Shown: piece after piece, positions 11,126 to 22,151 of the stretch
Layout: each line of letters starts with the position of its first letter
Position numbering within the stretch: position 1 is the first letter of the stretch
From: Limnephilus marmoratus
Lineage: Eukaryota; Arthropoda; Insecta; Trichoptera; Limnephilidae
DNA length: 64,000 bases
Reading direction: 5' to 3'
Assembly: GCA_917880885.1 (NCBI GenBank)
Contig: OU862910.1
Span: forward strand, 13,342,710 to 13,406,709
Position numbers and translations under genes: made by a program
Notes under the pieces: generated by a model
What the model saw: the letters and a program-made list of their open reading frames with translations, nothing else
Told to the model about the DNA's origin: nothing
The model's database searches: none

Positions 11126-12549
11126 TGCAATGATGTAATTAATACGGCACTGCTGTAGCTTAATAATTTCATATTAGCATACGTTACAAGACTTGCCAAA
11201 AGGCGATAAACACAAATTTTATTGAAGATCTGGCCAAGATTTTAAACTTCAAACAAGAATAATGGTACAATAAAGGACAAAAGAAACTTGTCATGATAAA
11301 ATATTGTACCTCAAAATGAAGTTGTATATGTACAAAGAACAATGTTAATGAAGGGACGAAACGTATTGTCACTTTTATAACAAATATTTTTTTCAGAATC
11401 CGACAAAATACGATTCTGGAAAAAAATAGAGCAATTGGGTTGAGCGCCATTCTAATTTTTGGAAAAAGAAGAAAAACCACAAGTAGCAACAAGGTTGCCC
11501 TTGAATTGTTTCGAATCCAGCGAATGTGACCTGATAGGTGTGTACATTTGGTGTATTCGAAACGATCCCCAATATACAACATTACTATGAATGTGTTAGG
11601 ATGGGGTGAAGAGGAAAAAGAAAAAAGAAAAAACGGGAGGATTTCCTATTATAACGGAAATCGTCGCGACATTCTTACAATATGGTGCTGTGACCATAGT
11701 AGTGAGCTGCGGCAATGGTCTGAAACCAATGGTTATTATACAGACTTGCACTTAAGATTTTATATTTACAACATTAGGGTAGGGACGTACTGGTACGACA
11801 AAAACCCGACACAAAACAATTAAAAAAAGGTGATATGACAAGATGAGGCGATGAGGTGAGAAAAAAAACGCGCGGATGCTGCAAGAATTGTGAAAAGGAA
11901 AGCGACGTCTTGGAGCAAGAGTTTTCCGGAACCGTTGATGGTAGGAGGAAAAGGAGGCCCTTTCCCGAAGTGATCAATTTCAGGAAGAGGATGCATACAA
12001 GTATGAAAACGGTGCCCCAAGAGGTGCTCTTGTGGTACAGCAGGCAAGGCACGCAGGATGTACAAGAACATATAAAATTATGCAAAAAGAAAAAGAATGT
12101 ACAGGAGTTGGGCTACCGTTGACATTAATGTGCCTTCGGGTGTAAGGATTACCTTACGAATGCCCATATGGGTGATTATTTACATTTAATAATTACATGT
12201 AACTCACGTCACTTATGACAAGAGTTTTGCCAATTTGATAACGCCTGAGTACTTGATGTGATGGAATTTACTGATTCCGTCACAGTAAGGCATTTTGGAA
12301 TTATTCCGAGGAGAAATCTTTCTATTTCTCAGGGCCTGTAGTAATTCTTCCTTTCTTGAAGTAAAGACGTGCGGGATTATACCCAGCGTAACTTGAGGAA
12401 CTTCCATGGTGTATAAGATCGTATCAGAGTGACCTTATGTTGGAAAAAGTGAGAACTAGACTCGCAATTGGAAAGAAATTGGGCAGAGATTGACCACTGG
12501 GGACGTATTTTTTACAAAAAGTTTTTGAAAAAAAAAACACGTTTTTTAT

Positions 12550-13150
12550 AAGTGTTTGGTTTATTTGAAAATTTGGGCAGGGGTTCCCCTCAAAAACGTG
12601 ATTTTGAGAAAAAATCCAGATGTTTTGAAAATTTGTTGAAAATTTTTCAAAGTCCAAAAACGAGAAAAATTTGCGCAGAGGTTCCCCTCAAAAAACGTGA
12701 TTTTGAGAAAAAATCGAGATGTTTTGGTAATTTGTTGAAAATTTTCAAAGTCCATAAAATGAGAAAAAATTGGGCAGCGGTTTCCCTTAAAAAACGTGAT
12801 TTTGTGAAAAAAATCCAGCTGTTTTGGAAATTTGTTGAAAATTTTCAAAGTCCATAAACGAGGAAAATTTGGGCAGCGGTTTCCCTTAAAAAACGTGATT
12901 TTGTGAAAAAATCCAGATGTTTTGGGAATTTTTTGAAAATTTTCAAAGTCCATAAAATGAGAAAAAATTGGGCAGCGGTTTCCCTTAAAAAACGTGATTT
13001 TGTGAAAAAAATCCAGCTGTTTTGGAAATTTGTTGAAAATTTTTAAAGTCCATAAACGAGAAAAATTTGGGCAGCGGTTTCCCTTAAAAAACGTGATTTT
13101 GTGAAAAAATCCAGATGTTTTGGAAATTTGTTGAAAATTTTCAAAGTCCG
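12550..13150. repeat. 99-bp tandem array, six units
   Basis: The anchor CGTGATTTTG occurs at 12597, 12696, 12795, 12894, 12993 and 13092, an exact 99-bp period with alternating sub-variants. On the minus strand this gives a 201-codon open frame of 33-residue repeats rich in F and K. The frame is probably kept open by periodicity, not selection, though a repetitive protein cannot be excluded. Confidence 0.9.
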
Positions 13151-14265
13151 GATATGAAAATTTCACGGGCCGGGATTCACCTTAATGAAACACGTTTTTA
13201 GAATTTATTCCGATGTTTTTGAAAAATGTTTGCAAATTTGCAAAAGTCCGGAAATGAAAAACGGAAACGAGGTTCGCCTTAAACGAACATGTTTTTAGAA
13301 TATTTCCATTTCCTTTCCAAAGGTGGTTCTTCAGAAAAGGAAAGAAATATTTTTTCTTTTATACAAGTTTTCGTGGAAGTATTTGTTTGAAAATTCAACA
13401 ATGTCTTGGGGAATCGTTTCTTTATTTACGTGGCTAGACTGTAGCCTGATTTGAGCATCACCAATTATTGGTATTTATCTGCCGACTTCCTTTTGTCATA
13501 ACAAGTTATATGCAGAAATGTGCATACGTAATGTAATGCCTGACTCGAGGAATCGACGTCAACGCGAACCGAACGTCTTTCAAATTATGTCGTCTGTTTC
13601 TTACGAAAGAAAAAAAAGCTAAATGATGAAACAGGCGGCAAAATTAGAAAAATGCTCAATTGTCAAAAGGTAGAAAGAATTTAATCCACTTGTTTCCCTT
13701 AAGCTGCAAAATATGCCGTTATATATACAGGCCAGTATTTTGCGAAATAGTCCCCTATTCGCAGAATATGTCGATATCAAATACAGACCAGCACACTGCG
13801 GAATAAGTTTATTAATAAAAACTGGTTAATTAACTTTCGGGAAACGAAGCGGGTAATTGGTTTATCATATACAGGATTTTAATTATTGAATAACTTTGTT
13901 TTAAATATTTGTGTACATTTCCACTATTAATCTTGTATTTGAAACTAGCAAATTTAGTCGGTCGACACTTGTAAACACTATATTATTCACGACGGCAACT
14001 TTCTTGGTTGAACACTTTACGTAGGAATACCGGTGATAATGTTTTGTCGAGTGACGACTCGAAAATGAAGGAATCGTGCCCGTGATAACTTAAATTGCAA
14101 TTCGAAGTTACAATCGCGCCGGGGTTCTTGATGGAAATGCTAGACAAATTGGGAGTAACAAGACAAAACATTATACATTATAAAGTTTAAACAATTGCTG
14201 ATTGAAGAACGAGACTGTGGGACCGTGAAGAGGGAGGAAAAAAAATGCCACACGTCGGGCGACAG

Positions 14266-15007
14266 TGCTAGCATTAAAACGCAAAAAAAGCACCACGTTG
14301 GGCCCAGTGCTAGCATTGGCGCTACTTGCGGCCAACGCTAAACCCAAAACCTGGAAAGAACATGCAATAAACAAGCCGGCGGCTAGCTCTGCACAGCCGG
14401 CGCGAGCAAGGTCCCTCTTAAACCCAGGGCGAGTGTCTGTGGTTCGCTTGTTAATTCCTACTCCCCTTCCTTTCCTCAAAATCTCCAGGTCTCCTTCCTC
14501 AATCAGAACACAGTTGTTATGCACGAAAAAGGGTTTTATTCAATTAAAGGTGAACAGGGTTCTACAAAAGGCCAGCATCGGCACTACACACATGAGTATT
14601 TGGCTATCTCTAATTAATTCTATCATAACGGGGGGAGCTTCTCTCAACTCTCTCTACACGTGTTTAGTGAATTTAAATGTCAGTTCTTAGCACACAGAGG
14701 GGTAGCAAGGTTCATTGGTACTCACAAGCAGGAGATAGGCGGTCGGCAGACAGGATTCTGGGTAGGCGTAAACCTCTTTAAGCACAATACACAATTAAAG
14801 TAAAACATCGTGAGCGTTTACGGAGAGCGCCTAGCGCGAATCACGGGGAACACAGTTATTCTGCCGAAGGCCGGCGAAGGAATGGGAGCGGGGAGCCGCT
14901 CGGCGCTTGGCACGGGCGCCGCGCGGTGCGGGGAGAGGGGGCGGAGGGCCTGTGCAAGGGGTCAATTCGCTATTAGCTCGCACGGGAAACAATTCCGTAA
15001 CGTAACA
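14266..15007 (-). repeat. 5' LTR (minus-strand reading)
   Basis: This matches 7726-8467 base for base apart from about one substitution. On the minus strand it ends ...GCTAGCA, followed by CTGTCGCCCGACGTGTGG, where a primer-binding site is expected; the tRNA primer was not identified. Confidence 0.85.
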
Positions 15008-15179
15008 ATACATTTAAGGCAAATATCGCCGGAAAATCGTAAATCTACTAGGAAAAGTGTACGCTACTACAAAAGGCATTTAATTGCGTAAAGTATATTA
15101 CGAAAAATTAGTGTAAATTTGTAACCACGCCAATGTTATATAATTAATTATTACTGTTTTAATAAAGTATTCGCTTCCT

Positions 15180-15426
15180 CTTCCGTTTTTAGATTTTTAC
15201 GGCCAAAAGTATTTTCGTTATTTGTTTTAGGGGTGTTTTGCCATGTTGCGCTACTTCCTTCTTTAGCCAACGTTTCGAACAGCGTTGCAAAGTCCATCAT
15301 CAGGGCAGATCCGGCACACATCACACATTTGCCGGATCTGCCCTGTTGATGGACACTGCAACACTGTCCGAAACATTGGCTAAAGTAGGAGGTAGCGCAA
15401 CACGGCAACTTCAAAAACAAATAACG
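15180..15426. mobile_element. Palindromic foldback repeat family P, copy 1
   Basis: This is a long imperfect palindrome. GTTGCGCTACTTCCTTC...GCCAACGTTTCG on the left pairs with ...GGAGGTAGCGCAAC on the right, and the central stem continues through GGGCAGATCCGGCA/TGCCGGATCTGCCC. Imperfect direct repeats AAAGTAYTCGYTTCCT at 15164-15179 and 15427-15442 flank it, like a target duplication. It has no coding content. Confidence 0.7.
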
Positions 15427-15442
15427 AAAGTACTCGTTTCCT

Positions 15443-16033
15443 TCTGAAACTGTCTTAGAGGTCGCGGTTTGATTTTCATACAGATCTCTTAAGATAAATC
15501 ACCATTTCTCACTGGGCCTTTCGGATGGAAGCAAATGAATGATTAATTGGTTTTAAAGCATGTTGATTATTTTGATTGAGTAGTGGTACGAATAGAGTTG
15601 TTCGCGCATTTTTATATGGTATTGATTGGGTATTGCATTCGCAGACTTGGTGGGTAGATATGTCAAAATCCTGAATTTATCCCATCTACCTAATCTTTCC
15701 TTCCTAAATGTCACCATAAAAATTGTTGCAAGAAAGTACTTTGGAGAGGTGACAGTATGCTTTGCTGCTCAGTACAAAATAACATCTCAGACAGGGCGCA
15801 TGTATCGTAACCTCTTGTTATAAGAATATTGCGAATTTTAAATTAAACAGTGAGAAGTGTACAACACAAACTAAAGATCAGCGAGGCCCCATCTGCAACG
15901 GTGAGTCCTATTTTCCTTATTCCAGTCTGGGCTTATCTAATTTTCCAAAAGCCCAGGTCTGAACTATCGACTGACTATCCATCAGTGATCGACTGACTAT
16001 CATCAGTGATCTGAACTATCGACTGACTATCCA
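15443..16033. other. No gene seen; short CGACTGACTATC repeats
   Basis: A 65-codon frame at 15626 has no recognisable similarity. At 15965-16033 the motif CGACTGACTATC recurs three times with CATCAG, forming the target of the next insertion. Confidence 0.5.
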
Positions 16034-16827
16034 TGCTCGTTTTGTGCCGTCCTTCTCCCCATATAAGGGGTTGGACCCTGGACCGTGTCCCCGCCTATAT
16101 ACCATGGCCGGTCTTCTGGAACTGGTGGAGCTGCACCTGTCTGCCGCGCCACCCCCTGTGACATGAAGAGGCTGGGGAGAAGGCTGAACGACATCTGGAG
16201 GCTGTCCGTCCCGCCTCCGGCGATCCGACGCTTCTCTCCCTAGGGTCTTCTTCTATGATTTCCAATTACTCTCGTCTAGGCACCACCGGCTAGCTGGCTT
16301 ACGGACGACGCTGCCGGTTGTCGGGAGGCCGGACAATCAGCCTCCTTCACTGTCTCGGGGACCGCCGGTAGCCAGTTTGCGGTAACATCAGTTCTACTCT
16401 GTACAAATGTTATTTTACTTTTGTTGCTTTTTTTTATGAACAGTACTCGGTGCCGCCCGCTGGATTGCGTATGGTCTTTCGCTGTCATGAGCTGATTACT
16501 CATGACGGCTGCTGTCTATTTTGTTCATTTTACTTTTTTATGTCGATGTTACTAACCACTTGTTTGACTGTCCACGAGGCTCACTGCTTTGGCGGTGACT
16601 ACCTCCATGGGCTTTAGAATTGTAGAAATGACCATTACAGTACAGTCCTGTAGGCGCGACCGCATACCGCCACCTAACACAGTATGAGGGGACATTGAAG
16701 GTCTAGATTCGTTACATTAAATGTAGAGCCGTTTATTCAAAAAAATTAGATTCTTGTGAGAACTCCGAAGCGGCGACCATAAGTTGCCTATACCGGGGTG
16801 GGACAGTGGTGGGTACTTCAATGACTA
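16034..16827 (+). mobile_element. 5'-truncated R1-clade LINE 3' UTR
   Basis: About 790 bp are collinear with 58648-59435, the 3' UTR following the R1-like reverse transcriptase. Shared blocks include TGCCGTCCTTCTCCCC, GGCACCACCGGCTAGCTGG and the terminal GGGACAGTGGTGGGTACTTC. The sequence GACTATCCAT lies immediately before it (about 16024-16033) and again after it (about 16829-16838), a good target duplication. No coding part is present. Together the two copies define the 3' terminus of this LINE family. Confidence 0.8.
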
Positions 16828-16838
16828 TCCATCAGGTT

Positions 16839-17150
16839 TGCGAGTGTATGCTATTTAGTCATTCCATATAACTTAGCGTTCACGTAGTTTCGGGACTGGT
16901 CCTTCGAGGGCTGCATAGGCTTTGCTCTGCAGCAATTACCGCTAATTTGCAGTGGAGTCGCAGTTTCACGACACCAAGAGTTATTTATTTATAATAAAAT
17001 AAAATAAAAAATCTTCATTTATAGAGGATTCTTGCATAGAGCGCTTAATAAATTTAACAAAATGTTGAGTTAAATTAAAGAAAAGCCAAAGTCGTATACA
17101 AGTTTTCGGGGGATAAAGTGAACAAACTTCGGGATGTGATTCTACATGAT
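16839..17150. other. Unassigned spacer
   Basis: I see nothing beyond AT-rich sequence and a short AAAAT-rich tract. Confidence 0.4.
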
Positions 17151-17625
17151 TGCACAATAAAGTGGGCGGAAAAAACTCATTTTATGATTTCGATGTTGTA
17201 ATAGCGCGGAAAAGTTGCGAATTATATAGACAAAAAAATATATTAAAATCGGATGACATCTTCCGTTCGCGCATAGGCAAAGTTTGACAAAATATGAAAA
17301 AAAAAAACTCATTTATGCGATTATTTTTTTTTAAATTTTAATTAGATGTTTTCGTAATTTAATAGTTTGTATTATCTTCAAATAGAGCTTAAAAACATTG
17401 TGTTTTAATTTGATTTAGATCAATTGATATCTTCCGGTCGCGCATAGGGCCTAAAATTTTCCAAAATATTGAAAATTTCACATTCACACGCGCGAACAGA
17501 AGATGTCATCCGATTTTGATATATATTTTTTCTTTTTTTTTTGTCTATATAATTCGAAACTTTTACGCGCTATTACAACTTCGAAATCATAAAATGAGTT
17601 TTTTTCGACCCACTCTATTGCACAA
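17151..17625. mobile_element. Foldback/MITE with ~130-bp arms
   Basis: The left arm (TGCACAATAAAGTGGG, AACTCATTTTATGATTTCG, GTAATAGCGCG, AATCGGATGACATCTTC) is the imperfect reverse complement of the right arm ending at CCCACTCTATTGCACA. A third, partial copy of the CTTCCGNTCGCGCATAG arm end lies in the loop near 17430. No transposase is present and the target duplication is unclear. Confidence 0.7.
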
Positions 17626-17797
17626 GTAAAAAAGATGAAAAACTTTTTCGAAGTTCTAACGCTTTAAGCTAGTATGTATTCAGGTAAAAAATTAATTTCC
17701 ACAGAAAAAAAAAACCACGGAAAAAATATTTTTGAACGGATACAACGAAATTTCCAAACGAATTATTTGTAGTTATTAATTAGGACTACTTATTCTA

Positions 17798-18155
17798 CCC
17801 GGGGACCATTTATTGGATAACCAACACCTCTGCCATAGATCACCTCAAGTGGTTCGCTACGTTTGGTGACTTAGCAAGGGTGCCCGGGTTCATGGGGTGA
17901 GATTTTTCCGGCTGTGTGGCAAACCGGATTGGAAGTGGTTAATGATGTCGCTTTTATTTTTCCAGTCGTACTCTCTTGGATCATCGCCTTGCTTCGCAGT
18001 GGGAGGGATGGCTTCGTACGTCCGTCATGCCTGGACACACTGACCCCCAGATTACTACTCACCCCTCGAATCCTCTCCTTCCTTTCCTAGAAATACCCCC
18101 CCACACAGCATCCCCAAAGATGACAGCCCTGAGTGGAGCTAATATAAAAAAAAAC
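17798..18155 (+). repeat. Dispersed repeat family B, copy 2
   Basis: This copy is collinear with the 2625 copy, from CCCGGGGACCATTTATTGG through CCACACAGCATCCCC to an A run at about 18146-18154. Confidence 0.75.
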
Positions 18156-18279
18156 TTATTCAGCTAGCGCAGCATTTCGCCACGGGCACCCTGTATAATC
18201 GTCACACAGAGCAACTATTTCACTTTTTTACTTTTTCACACCATTGTTTTATTTTTTTATAATAAATTGCTCAAAACAA

Positions 18280-18612
18280 GAGACCTTGAGGAAAAATATC
18301 CCTCAGAGTCTTTGTCATCTTTGGGGATGCTGTGTGGAGGATATCTGCAGGGAAATTAAGGAAAGGAAGTTCTGGAGAGGAAAAACGTGTGAGGGAAGGG
18401 CATGAATCCGGGGTCAATGTTTCCAGGAGTGACGGGCTTATGAATTCATTCCTCCAACTGCAGTGGAAGGTGATGTGTGGAGAGAGTCCAGCTGGAGAGG
18501 TGTAGGTTAGATCTCCCTCAACCAGTCTCCTCCGTTCCGGCCCGCTATGCAGTAGTTTGGCAAACCCATTTGACACTAAGACCTAGATAAACCTCACTGA
18601 TAAACGCGGGCA
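18280..18612 (-). repeat. Dispersed repeat family B, copy 3
   Basis: This reverse-oriented copy lies tail to tail with copy 2, about 125 bp apart. It starts at the CCTTGAGG...CATCTTTGGGGATGCTG end and extends to AAACCTCACTGATAAACGCGG. The 5' end is truncated relative to copy 4. Confidence 0.7.
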
Positions 18613-19296
18613 ATGCATGTAACAAATTACTGCACACTGAATTATAACAAGCAAAATTACAAAATCACTCACACTCATAATTGATAGTGTTAACACTGTT
18701 CTCAATAATATGTAAATTACGGTTATTGTTAATGTCAAGTACATAGGTAGTTATTTACAGTAATAACTATTCCAGAACTTAAAGGAAACTAATTAAATTG
18801 ATCATTCAGAATTCATTAGTGCGAACAGCTGTGTAATTACGTACCCTTTATCTATTCCTTTGAAAGTTTTAATTGCAAGTCTATTTGAGAGGAATGCAAT
18901 TCCATTTGACGTTTAATAGCGGAACACGGCAAGACCTATTAATTAACACTACGTACATAATTATTATATGTATTTTAGTACATACATGTACGTATACTCA
19001 TTGGTTAACTACATTATTATGTATGGGTTACACTGTAAAATGAAAAGTTGTACAATAGTTAGATAATCGACGGTGAAAAACTGGTAGTTAACATAATGCC
19101 ATATTTAATTCTACCAGAGTCTCTTGACCTAATTTTTCATTAAAATTTCAATGAATCGTGAAATTGAACCAAATTTGCTCGTCAGAAATGTTGAATATTT
19201 TCTAGCCATTCAATGGCAGACATGAAAATAATAAGAACTAAAATTAACATTGAAAATAATTTGAAAACTGCATTTAAAATTTACTAAAGTAATATG
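18613..19296. other. AT-rich spacer
   Basis: There is no credible frame and no repeat end that I can define. Confidence 0.4.
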
Positions 19297-19988
19297 TTTT
19301 TTTTGTAATACACGTAAATTTCGCGTGTAATGTGACTTACGTCATATTTCAAACATCTTACTGATGATGAAAGAGGTGTTTTTTCCATGGCTTTTCACTC
19401 TAAAGGAGTTTTCTAGCCAGTGTCAAATGAATGACTTTGTAAATCATGTTTTTTAGCGTAATTTTGGGTTAATATGTATTTACAAATTTTGTATGTAACA
19501 AAAACCTATCTACACTACATAATAATAATACAAAATTATGTCAAACTATTACAATACAATGTGATTACATATTATAAGTGGAAGCAATAGGAAATTAACA
19601 AAAATAAGTTGTTATAATATATATTAATCATAAAAAAACACGCTAATTCATGAAACTCCACTAACAGTCACAAATTGATGTCATCAATATTAAAGAAATT
19701 AGCCAGAAGATAACAGGCATGTAATATTGTAAGGGGGCAATATTCCCGAATTGATTAGGTCAGGCATGAAATTTTTATATGATTTATTTATAGAGCAACT
19801 GAAAAAATGTGATTTAAGTCCTCTTCATCAAGACCATATTTACATTTGGCAGAATTCTTAACATGAATTTTTGTCAGGTGAACATTATGGCAGAAATGCC
19901 CTATCCGCATGCGGCAAATGGAAAATGCTTCGAATTTGTTCAAAGTGAGTCTGGAAAACCACAGTTTTAAAGGAATCGTTGTCTGTAT
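19297..19988 (-). pseudogene. LINE RNase H/C-terminal fragment
   Basis: On the minus strand, a frame from about 19985 to the stop at 19788 reads like the C-terminus of a Jockey/I-group LINE. It has a RMRIGHFCHNVHL block, then KIHV-NSAKC-YG and DEEDLNHIF, the usual 'TGH...C.CG.....HIL..C' region. About 490 bp of 3' UTR follow, ending at a T8 run near 19300 that could be a short poly(A) tail. The catalytic domains are absent. Confidence 0.6.
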
Positions 19989-20073
19989 TATGAAATCAAA
20001 ATTTATACAAATTGGTAGTTAAGGATGTAAGTAACTAATTGTTTCTAAATCATTTTAATGTGTTCAACTAACA

Positions 20074-21140
20074 TGCATGCTTCATTGACTTCCTTAAAGC
20101 ATTTGATAGAGTTAGACACGACAAAATGATTCAAATTCTGAAAACCTCCGGGATAGACGATAAAGATATAAGGATAATAGGTAATCTTTATTGGAACCAG
20201 AAAGGAGCAGTAAGAGTAGAGCAATGTCTAACAGACGAAGTAGAAATAAAAAGAGGCGTGCGACAGGGTTGTATTCTTTCACCTATGCTGTTCTACTTAT
20301 ATTCAGAAGAAATATTCAATGAAGCTCTGCAAGAAGCTACTCAAGGACTTGTTATAAATGGGAAGATTCTAAACAACCTGCGTTATGCAGATGATACGGT
20401 ACTTCTAACAAGTAACATTGAGAAGTTACAAATTTTGCTGAATCAAGTAGTGAAGACTTGTGAGAATTTTGGGCTAGAACTGAATATAAATAAAACAAAA
20501 TACATGCTCATAAGCAAAAATAACGCATTGGATGAACATCTTTATATTGCTGGAACAAAACTGGAGAAGGTACAAAGTATTGTATACTTGGGCTGCAATG
20601 TAAATGATAGATGGGATCCTTCAGTTGAAATCAAATGCCGCATTGAGCAAGCTCGTGCAACCTTTATCCGCATGAAAAAAATGTTCTGCAGTCATGATCT
20701 CAACCTTGGATTACGAATGCGAATGGTCAGATGCTACGTATTTTCAATATTATTTTATGGAATGGAAGCATGGACGCTTACTGAAGAATTAATTAGGCGA
20801 CTTGAGGCATTCGAGATGTGGATCTACAGAAGAATACTTAAAATAAGCTGGATGGACAGGGTCACAAATGAAAATGTTATGGTTCGGATGAATAAAGAAA
20901 AGGAAGTAATTAAAACCATAAAAATCCGAAAACTTCAATATCTTGGACACGTGATCTCATAATGCAGGGAAAGATTGCCGGAAGACGGGGCCCTGGAAGA
21001 AGGAGAACCTCATGGCTGAAAAACCTGAGACAGTGGTTTGGCCAGTCTACCGTGGAGCTGTTCCGGGCCGCAGTAAACAAAGTCCGCATAGCCAACATGA
21101 TAGCCAACGTCCGTTGAACGGACAAGGCACAAGAAGAAGA
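20074..21140 (+). pseudogene. RTE-like LINE reverse transcriptase, 5'-truncated
   Basis: The copy begins inside the RT domain at FIDFLKAFDRV (first catalytic aspartate region). It continues with RGVRQGCILSP, the catalytic NLRYADD box and the thumb/C-terminal blocks YLGCNV, FYGMEAWTL and RRILKISWMDRVT, to QYLGHVIS at 20962. A deletion and frameshift near 20960 interrupts it, after which the tail GKIAGRRGPGRRR...FRAAVNKVRIANM runs to a stop near 21116. The 3' end carries the palindrome GTCCGTTGAACGGAC and an (AAG)n tail. The RT motifs are intact, but the endonuclease and N-terminus are missing. Related tails lie at 50346-50725 and 62815-63066. Confidence 0.85.
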
Positions 21141-21786
21141 AGAACTAATGTAACTGATATAATTGATCAGGATTTTTCAATATAGATGATATTTATTTTA
21201 AAAAGTATTTAACGTTTTTCGATAAGAAATTAACGATGTTTGCTTCAATGTTGCAACGCGTAGGTCGACAATATGGTTAACAATTAATTGCTGTAAATAC
21301 ACATAGATATTCTGTAATTCCAATTAAAACAATCTCAGTGTCCAAGGCGTTAAGATCCTTTGATCTTGATCCAGAGGTCGCGAAATCGAATTTCGGGAAG
21401 TGCAAATAAATAAAAATTCAGTTTGTGTCATTTCAAAAATAATAAAATAAAATTTGTAGTGTTTTGGCGGCAGACTGGTGAATATACTCTTAACACCTCG
21501 GCGTTAGACCACCATTTACAAGTGAAAAATAGCTTACATCGTGTTTGGTGACCAGATCTGAAAAGCTGCACAACGTACATTGGGGATGCCATGTTTCCAC
21601 TGACTCAGGGCAGCATAAATTCACATAAAAAATATCACATAAATATGAACTCTTAAAACAATCAGTATTCAATTAATATTTTTTAATTCTATATCGGTAC
21701 ATAGTATGTATCATAAATTAAAAATTTATTTTATAAATCACATAATTAAAATTTTTTCAATGAGATCACATTTTTTTTCTTTTTAA
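21141..21786. other. Spacer downstream of PHPT gene
   Basis: I see no feature apart from an A-rich stretch on the minus strand just after the PHPT stop codon. Confidence 0.4.
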
Positions 21787-21788
21787 AA

Positions 21789-22151
21789 TTATTGTTCATT
21801 TCCGATAGTGACGGTGTAATCTTTATAGAAATCCTTCAAAATGTTAGATGTTAACTCATGGTCAGCTCTTCCAAATCCAGTAGATTCTCCATAAACCAGG
21901 ATCTTTTTTTCAGCAGGCTTGTGGATCATCTTTCCTCCTCCTAAGCAAGCACATTGAAGTGGAAAAAGCGTATTTTGGACTTCCTCAAAGATATCTATAT
22001 GCCAATTAGCCCGCCGATAACCTCTGACGATTATAATATAAGGTTCTTCACCATTTCCTTCATCTCTTTCCTGCACTTTTATCAGAATGTATTTGAATAT
22101 CCCATTATTGCCAATGTCCACAAGAGGGATCCTTGTTAATTCTAGAACCAT
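21789..22151 (-). CDS. PHPT1: 14 kDa phosphohistidine phosphatase (janus family)
   Basis: This intact 120-residue frame, ATG to TAA, matches the length of the PHPT1/janus family (about 120-150 residues). Visible landmarks in family order are IPLVDI near residue 8, FKYILIKV at 19-26 with the conserved lysine, IVRGY at 41-45, the WHIDIF block with the proposed catalytic histidine at 51, CLGGGKMIH at 69-77 and KKILVYGESTGFG at 82-94. The family removes phosphate from phosphohistidine and phospholysine in cytosolic proteins; that is family knowledge, not shown here. The gene is a single exon, while vertebrate homologues have introns. An A-rich run follows the stop within about 10 bp on the coding strand, so a retrocopy is possible. 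No stop or frameshift is seen, and it is the only clear host-type gene in the window. Confidence 0.82.
   Translation of the reverse strand: MVLELTRIPLVDIGNNGIFKYILIKVQERDEGNGEEPYIIIVRGYRRANWHIDIFEEVQNTLFPLQCACLGGGKMIHKPAEKKILVYGESTGFGRADHELTSNILKDFYKDYTVTIGNEQ

Larger units (their letters stand above)
7726..15007 (-). mobile_element. LTR retrotransposon without gag/pol (LARD-like)
   Basis: Two direct 742-bp repeats (7726-8467 and 14266-15007) bound a 5.8-kb interior. They are almost identical; I saw one substitution, near 7819 versus 14359. Each runs TG...CA on the plus strand and starts TGTTACG on the minus strand. ATAC flanks both outer ends (7722-7725, 15008-15011) as a 4-bp target duplication. 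On the minus strand a purine tract (GAGGGGGGAAG) abuts the downstream LTR and an AATAAA lies inside each LTR, so I read the element as minus strand. The interior contains no recognisable gag, protease, RT, RNase H or integrase. That makes it a large retrotransposon derivative dependent on a helper. Confidence 0.85.
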
